A stretch of DNA of 64,000 bases from Sphingobium sp. (GTDB lineage Bacteria; Pseudomonadota; Alphaproteobacteria; Sphingomonadales; Sphingomonadaceae): positions 39,605-103,604 of the forward strand of contig JAHFPV010000015.1 in the NCBI GenBank assembly GCA_023266575.1, written 5' to 3'. The first letter of the stretch is position 1, and every line of letters begins with the position of its first letter. The position numbers were made by a program, and so were the translations under genes. The notes beneath the pieces are model-generated. The model made no database searches. It was given only the letters and a program-made list of their open reading frames with translations, and was not told where the DNA came from. This document shows positions 59,601 through 64,000 of this stretch, in pieces.

Positions 59601-60790
59601 CGACGCGATGTCTTGTCCCAATCGAACTTCTCGGCCTGTTTGAGGCCATGGCGTTCAAGTTCTGCGCGCTGCTTATCGTCAGTCAGTAGGGTAGCAAGTT
59701 TGCCACTCAGCGCCGGAAGATCGAAAGGATCGAACAAGGCGCTGTCCAGCCCCACCACCTCGGGTAAGCTGGAGCGGTCGCTGGCGATCACTGCCCTGCC
59801 ACACTTCATCGCTTCGAGTACCGGCAGACCGAAGCCCTCATGCCAGGACGGGAAAACGAACAATTTGCACGACCTGTAGAAGGCAATCAGATCGGCCTCG
59901 GGAATGAAGCCGGTCATGATCAACTCTCCGTCAGCCAACCCTAGGTTGGCAGCAAACTGAAGGAGGCGAAGGCGCTCAGGCTCCAGCACTGCACAGACGA
60001 TCGCGAGCTGATGCTGACGTCTAACGGCTTGCGGTATGTTAGCATAAGCCTCGATTAGGCCTTCTATATTCTTTCGAAAGTCGATGCCGCCCGTATACAT
60101 GACGAACGGCCGCTTGATCCCATAAGCCTCAGCCAGATGTGCCTTCATCTCGGCATCGACTTCCCCGGGGGTAAAATGCTCTTCTGCGGCAGTCGAGATG
60201 TTGACGGTGTTAAGTGGATCAATACCGAGATAACCAATTGATTCCTGGCGCGAAGATTCTGAAATCGCCAGCAGCAGATCTGCGTTACGCAGATAGCTCA
60301 GTTTGTTCTCGTACCAAGCGGCCAGCGTTCCATCTCGCAGGTAGATGTGCCTGTGAATGAGTGGAATGAGATCATACAATATTACTGCCGTAGGAACCGA
60401 TGAACTCAGTTGCCCGACGCTGGTCACAACATTGTCACCCCAGCCCTCGAAAACCGAGCTGATGAGTACATAGTCGGGGTTCAAACTTGCAAGCGCGCTT
60501 TCTCTTATCTGCTCCGCCGCCTTTCGACGCTGAGCGTTTTGCGGATCCGCGCCGAAGTTGGGGATAGGCGCTTCCCACACAAGAATATTCTCCGGTGGGA
60601 CAAGGCCGGCTAACGCCGCACGCAATGGCTCATTGGACTCAGCAAATTCGCCATTGAGCGCAACGAAGACTTCGTGCTCGCCCCGGTTGCGGGCAAGCCA
60701 CTGCGTAAGAGACAAGCCATAACGACCAATGCCCCGAAACCGGCTTGAACCGCCTTGCGCGCCCTGCAGATCGATTACGATACGCATCAT
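56630..60790 (-). CDS. Giant glycosyltransferase with three GT4-type units
   Basis: The 1386-residue protein has three GT-B/GT4-like units and a C-terminal module. Unit 1 (~1-415) has RIVIDLQGAQGGSSRFRGIG, YTGGIDFRKNIEGLIEAY and EGFGLPVLEAMKCG (Glu318, Glu326). Unit 2 (~423-815) has LAFLSPLPPEASGIADYSAE, LHDFYLSG and RGETSAAVLDCMNAG. Unit 3 (~858-1235) has LLVDISELVQHDSRSGFQRV, VGTIEPRK and EGFGLPLIEAARHG (Glu1154, Glu1162). Residues ~1278-1370 form a GPY-type beta module. It starts by ATGA overlap with the FkbM-coiled-coil gene. Such multi-unit enzymes can polymerise repeat units of a glycan; linkage and sugar are unknown. Confidence 0.85.
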   Translation of the reverse strand: MMRIVIDLQGAQGGSSRFRGIGRYGLSLTQWLARNRGEHEVFVALNGEFAESNEPLRAALAGLVPPENILVWEAPIPNFGADPQNAQRRKAAEQIRESALASLNPDYVLISSVFEGWGDNVVTSVGQLSSSVPTAVILYDLIPLIHRHIYLRDGTLAAWYENKLSYLRNADLLLAISESSRQESIGYLGIDPLNTVNISTAAEEHFTPGEVDAEMKAHLAEAYGIKRPFVMYTGGIDFRKNIEGLIEAYANIPQAVRRQHQLAIVCAVLEPERLRLLQFAANLGLADGELIMTGFIPEADLIAFYRSCKLFVFPSWHEGFGLPVLEAMKCGRAVIASDRSSLPEVVGLDSALFDPFDLPALSGKLATLLTDDKQRAELERHGLKQAEKFDWDKTSRRAWAALEESHARQQEKRTIPVAPPLKRPRLAFLSPLPPEASGIADYSAELLPELARHYQIDVVVVQNGISDVSVTANYPVRDVAWFRQHAHEFDRILYHFGNSEFHMHMFDLLHTYPGVVVLHDFYLSGISHWREAMGTNPNGFARELLHAHGWPAVVKRFQAEDVADAIWAYPCNLQVIQDSLGVIVHADYSRKLARQWYGADAADDWRLIPLLRQPLFGLDKAAARKALGIEPDDFVVCSFGMLAKTKMNDRLLSAWLASPLAKDPHCHLVFVGQNDGGGYGADLQHLISEAGAGRIKITGWTDTLIFRQWLAAADVGVQLRTLSRGETSAAVLDCMNAGLATIVNANGSMGELPTDCVWLMEDAFANENLVEALDVLWKDHARRQALSEAARAHIRQRHQPRRCGDDYAVAIEHYYARGVTQEAGLTQSLVESELNLDAAEWAAVGKAIARSLPPRPRLKRLLVDISELVQHDSRSGFQRVVRSILSHWLSNPPAGWMVEPVYAEFNKPGFRYARRFTSRYLNVWDGWCEDELVEPAPEDMFVGLDLSPTMIIQQHALLQSWRRYGVNVQFVVYDLLPIMADDFFMPDARRIYHAWLHAVTQFDGITAISRAVADTCHDWLEHFGAKREIPLTINWFHLGGDTENSIPTMGLPDNANTILSTLRDSPSFLMVGTIEPRKAARQVLAAFEALWAQDVAVNLVLVGKLGWMMDDFADNVRSHPELNSKLFWLESISDEFLDRVYASCRYLIAASEGEGFGLPLIEAARHGLPVLARDIPVFREVAGDAAIYFDNSRDPETISEAVTKLIRSKAEASNHPAISWQTWAQSADRLLNIILDQKSPYKYWMPDGALRLWGSDSRMISPIGVPDRQHIRTTNQAGFLLYGPYLPMAGQSYRIMASGDARTLVGTEFMDISSHGGTKVHWRGPIKGDWNNWRIDDTITFDSPIKDLEIRVWVDKATDMSVVSIILEPYNDATQNVSGKKSTVHA

Positions 60791-63480
60791 ATGCGCCCCT
60801 TTTCCAATGGCGATGCGCCTTTTACATGTTGAAGCCGCAATATGATCCGCCGTGCTTCAGGGCTCATATCGCTTGTGTCGACCGTCGCCAGGGGCGAGAT
60901 TGGCTCAGTCACATGGCTTACAAGATCACTTATCTGCTCCAGCGGCACATTCGTGCCTGCCTCTTCAAGCTGGCGGTAGATCGCAGCAGCCTGATCCAGC
61001 TGCCGGCGCTCGACTTGCGCGATCCTCATGCGCAACCGTTCCTCGGAGATATGACCGAGTTGCAGCAGCGCTTCCTGCTCTTGATGTTGCAGACGACTGG
61101 TAAGTCGAGATCGACGTATCCACCGACGGCTGCGCTTCTGCTGCTGCCGCTCGGATTCCAATAGACGATCGAGCTCAATCCACAATCCTCCAGCAGACTG
61201 CGCTTCACTGGAGGTTCCGATATCCTTTTTCACTTGCTCCCTGCTGGTTCCGCGACGGAGCATACTCAAATAATGGGTCAGACCAGTTTGATCGGGAGAT
61301 CGATGAATGTATCTATGATAGAGCCAGCTTATGAACTCATCATCATTCTTTGAGCCTATCATCTGATTGTAGCGGTTAAGATATTCCGGAGATGAGTAAA
61401 TCTCGAAAAGCATCTTCCCACGCCCCAATCCTGCACGCAACGTACTACTGTGTAGCCGTAATTCTGATGGCTCGGGATTTCTTCCTAGAAACAGATTATA
61501 GGATGTTGCGATAAACTGATCCAGTGGAAGGCTGATCAGATCAATCACATTACTGATATCTTGAGAGGACATGTCGAGGTTACATCCTTGATGTTTTGAT
61601 CCATCATGATCCTGAGATTTTTCCGATATCGGACAAACCGCAAGTTGAGTGGCGCCCTCCAGACCATCTGAATCGCATACTGAAGCAGGCGTCGTATTGC
61701 CGTTTTTTATCGACGCTGCAATATGCGATGCACGAGCATCCCCTTCGATATTAATTATCTCCTGGTAAAAATTTCTCTCCCTAAAAAAAAACCTGTATAT
61801 GGCTGAAAATTTCCAACTTCCGCTACCAATCACACTATAAAGAATATCTTTCTGACTTACAGTGATGAGTGATAGCTGTTTAATTAATCTTTTTTTATCG
61901 TTTATCTCGCATTCTATATTTCGAAATTCTCTATTTAATTTTTCTGATTTTTCTTTTTCTTCTTCGAGCTGATTCTGTATTTTGCCAAGGCGATCTTCAT
62001 AGGATTTTGCCAGCGTGGCGACTGCCAACCCATGTTCCGCTTGCTGGTTGGCCATAGCTTCGGCGAGCGCCCGCTCACGCTCGTGCCCTTCAGCACGAAT
62101 ATCGGATGAAATCTTATTTGTACGTGAATGGAGAGCCTGCTCTCGCACCCAAAAATCTTTGTGGGTCGCCTCGATACGCTCCTGTAATTCTGCGCAGCGT
62201 TGTTCCCATTCTTCTTGGCGAACTGCGGCTTTCTCAAAGAGGGCCCGTTCACGTTCCAGCGCGACTTTGAGTTGATCGCGCGTTTCGGCGCGGATATGCG
62301 ATATGATCTCGGTTGTGCGCGATTGGAGGTCGCGCTCCTGTGCTAAGAACTCGCCATGGATCACTTCGATCTGCTGCTGGAGCCTTGCACATTGCTGCTC
62401 CAGTTCCTGCTGCCGGGCGATCGCCGCCTCGGACAACGCATGCTCGCGCTTGAGCACGACGGCAAGATGCTCGCGCGCCTCGGTGCGAACATTGGAAAGG
62501 GCTTCATCCTTCCGCCTTAAGTGCTCTCGTTCTGATGTGACGGCATCCTGCCGGATTAGTTCGATCTGCTGCTGCAGCCTTACGCATTGCTGCTTCAGTT
62601 CCTGCTGCTGGGACGCTGCAGCTTCGGATAGGGCCACTTCACGCTCCAGCGCGGCATCGAGTTGCTTGGACATTTCAGACCGGACGCCTGCAACAATCTC
62701 GTCCGTACGAGATTGCAAGGCTTGTTCATGCGCAGAAATGTAAGATTCTAATTTCGCAACCCGTTGATCGTGCGCGCGCACTATTTCAATCACATGACCT
62801 GAATCTTGCGTTAGCTGGAATCCATCAAATACATTAGGCGGAAAATCGAAGTGCTTACTTAGTTCTTTATGATTATTATGTAAATAAAATCTATTAAGTC
62901 CATCTGAATAAACGTGATTATAGCCTTTATCTAATATTATATCCTCCCACTCTGAAAAATTGCTTATCTGCGTTCCAGGAATGGTGGACTCTATGACGAC
63001 CACCCAAGGTCGCCTGCTCGCATCCGTCCAGCCACGCAGTACGGCTCTTTCCATTCCCTCGACATCGATCTTCAGCCAGTGGATTTCACGGTTCGGGCAT
63101 AGGTTAAGAATATTATCAAATATGACAGCGGATACAATAATGGGAGAATATTCGAAATTATTCGATTTGTGGGATTCAGCAATTTCCTTATTAGAGGTAG
63201 ATAGACCTGTTCCTTCTATGTTATAGAAATCGCACAAATCATTACTATCCGAGACGATGGCTTCGACCACCATGTCGCTTTGCCTATCTTTTCTCAGAAG
63301 ATCCGCGTATATTGGGACAGGCTCGACATGAATACCTGTCCAGCCCGATTCAGAAAATATCTTGCTGACCGAATCTTTAATAGGGTGTTGCGCGCCTATA
63401 TCTATGAAGAATCCGTTTTCTACATTTTTTAGTGCGCGCCATAGCATGACGTCTTCGAAGTTCTGGGCAAAGCTTCTCAT
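60787..63480 (-). CDS. FkbM-type methyltransferase with coiled-coil repeats and DUF4214 modules
   Basis: The 897-residue protein starts with an FkbM-like methyltransferase domain (residues 1-220: SQ-type FAQNFEDVMLWRAL, FFIDIGAQHPIKDSVSKIF, HVEPVPIYADLL, HWLKIDVEGMERAVLRG). Residues ~249-530 are coiled coil, with a 65-residue repeat starting at 249, 314, 379 and 444. The segment SVIGSGSWKFSAIYRFFF (549-566) resembles a motif found near coiled coils in surface-sugar enzymes. Two DUF4214-like modules follow (about 649-700 and 713-760), then a helical Gln/Arg-rich tail. Its stop overlaps the triple-GT start by four bases. A chain-capping or ruler role is inferred. Confidence 0.8.
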   Translation of the reverse strand: MRSFAQNFEDVMLWRALKNVENGFFIDIGAQHPIKDSVSKIFSESGWTGIHVEPVPIYADLLRKDRQSDMVVEAIVSDSNDLCDFYNIEGTGLSTSNKEIAESHKSNNFEYSPIIVSAVIFDNILNLCPNREIHWLKIDVEGMERAVLRGWTDASRRPWVVVIESTIPGTQISNFSEWEDIILDKGYNHVYSDGLNRFYLHNNHKELSKHFDFPPNVFDGFQLTQDSGHVIEIVRAHDQRVAKLESYISAHEQALQSRTDEIVAGVRSEMSKQLDAALEREVALSEAAASQQQELKQQCVRLQQQIELIRQDAVTSEREHLRRKDEALSNVRTEAREHLAVVLKREHALSEAAIARQQELEQQCARLQQQIEVIHGEFLAQERDLQSRTTEIISHIRAETRDQLKVALERERALFEKAAVRQEEWEQRCAELQERIEATHKDFWVREQALHSRTNKISSDIRAEGHERERALAEAMANQQAEHGLAVATLAKSYEDRLGKIQNQLEEEKEKSEKLNREFRNIECEINDKKRLIKQLSLITVSQKDILYSVIGSGSWKFSAIYRFFFRERNFYQEIINIEGDARASHIAASIKNGNTTPASVCDSDGLEGATQLAVCPISEKSQDHDGSKHQGCNLDMSSQDISNVIDLISLPLDQFIATSYNLFLGRNPEPSELRLHSSTLRAGLGRGKMLFEIYSSPEYLNRYNQMIGSKNDDEFISWLYHRYIHRSPDQTGLTHYLSMLRRGTSREQVKKDIGTSSEAQSAGGLWIELDRLLESERQQQKRSRRWIRRSRLTSRLQHQEQEALLQLGHISEERLRMRIAQVERRQLDQAAAIYRQLEEAGTNVPLEQISDLVSHVTEPISPLATVDTSDMSPEARRIILRLQHVKGASPLEKGRI
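62085..62736 (-). repeat. 65-codon tandem repeat inside the FkbM gene
   Basis: The encoded repeat has a period of exactly 65 residues (195 bases): units begin at residues 249, 314 and 379, with a partial fourth at 444. Each contains an EREHALSEAA-like segment and an EQQCARLQQQIE-like segment. Copies differ by many substitutions, so the repeat is old or under selection rather than a recent slippage. Confidence 0.8.
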
Positions 63481-64000
63481 ATAAATATATTCTCTAACTA
63501 TATTTATGGTAAAGAAACGCTAAATCGTAGGTTGGCAACATATTTATAATAAATAAAATATCATCAGGTAACAAGAGTATCGTATGCTTCTTCGCGCCTA
63601 ACTGCAACTCAGCCATGAGGCGGATGTGCGAACCTGTCTCGAATCTCATACGTAACGAACGGCGTACCTGATAGGCGTCTCTAGGGTTAGCATAGAGAGG
63701 CGCGGTATAACCTCCGTTCTGTACGTTTTTTGGTCAGGTCCAAGTTCAGAAGACGTTGTTTTCAGCGATGTGGTCGAGGGCCTGATCGAGAGGCAAGACG
63801 CATCCGTCCATATCATCGATATCTTCCCATTTTCGCCGGTGTGGCCAGTAGCTGTAGCGCGACGATTACGGTGTCCGGTCGTGTTGCCTCATTAAGCGAT
63901 GTTCCCGAGCGGCATAGCCATTGCCTCACGTAAATGCTCCCTACAGGAGATCACCCTCACGGACTATTCCTTGCGCGACTGGGGGCCGCGCAGCGGAGCC
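63481..64000. other. Terminal region upstream of the FkbM gene
   Basis: The first ~130 bases are very AT-rich and probably hold the promoter of the FkbM-GT operon. From 63656 to 63892 on the plus strand one frame is open for 78 codons without a clear start; its central part (SDVVEGLIERQDASVHIIDI) has protein-like composition. It may be a gene fragment. No insertion sequence end was recognised at the window edge. Confidence 0.35.

Noticed and set aside
62085-62736. CRISPR-like periodicity
   Set aside because: The 195-base period is coding and lacks identical repeats with unique spacers; it is a protein repeat.

Overview
The window looks like chromosomal DNA of a GC-rich alphaproteobacterium, most probably a sphingomonad (Sphingobium or Sphingomonas type). 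Supporting this are an 832-residue GyrB with the Gram-negative TOPRIM insert, the mutS-glnD pair divergent from a MaeB-type malic enzyme, an Mla-type lipid-transport operon whose permease carries a STAS domain, and long near-perfect palindromes between convergent genes. No rRNA, tRNA, CRISPR array, intact insertion sequence or replication origin was recognised. Region 1 (1-33.5 kb) is ordinary housekeeping DNA: the 3' part of pyrD, a MocR-type regulator divergent from a YczE membrane protein, an NHL-propeller protein, a DUF1993 protein, gyrB with a lipoprotein gene, a periplasmic catalase with an ankyrin gene, a ligase-associated-type DEXH helicase, a PLP gamma-synthase/lyase next to a 2-hydroxyacid dehydrogenase, an AsmA protein, mlaEFD plus an auxiliary lipoprotein, mutS-glnD, maeB, a flavin reductase, and a deacetylase / ATP-grasp / tyrosine-phosphatase trio. 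Region 2 (33.5-40.1 kb) is a scar with a manC 5' fragment, a phosphotransferase, ugd, a frameshifted tyrosine-recombinase remnant, and an autotransporter gene broken by several frameshifts and stops. It marks the edge of an accessory island. Region 3 (40.4-63.5 kb) is a surface-polysaccharide island. Precursor genes are manC, manB and manA (GDP-mannose), gmd and rmd (GDP-D-rhamnose), rmlB and rmlC (dTDP-6-deoxy sugar, without rmlA or rmlD), and ugd nearby (UDP-glucuronate). The export genes encode a BexD/CtrA-type outer-membrane lipoprotein, a KpsE-type inner-membrane protein, a KpsM permease and a KpsT ATPase, i.e. an ABC-transporter-dependent pathway. Chain-building candidates are one single-domain GT4 enzyme, a 1386-residue protein with three GT4 units, an 897-residue FkbM-type methyltransferase with an exact 65-residue coiled-coil repeat and DUF4214 modules, a second methyltransferase, and a secreted Asp-box propeller protein. 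From about 53.5 kb on the DNA is visibly more AT-rich than the backbone. The most interesting proposal is that the triple-GT protein and the coiled-coil methyltransferase, which overlap by ATGA, form a polymerase plus chain-terminator/ruler pair analogous in layout to E. coli O9a WbdA/WbdD but built from different domains. A C-terminal GPY-type module appears shared by the triple-GT protein and the nearby methyltransferase. These points come from reading the sequence; no similarity search was run.
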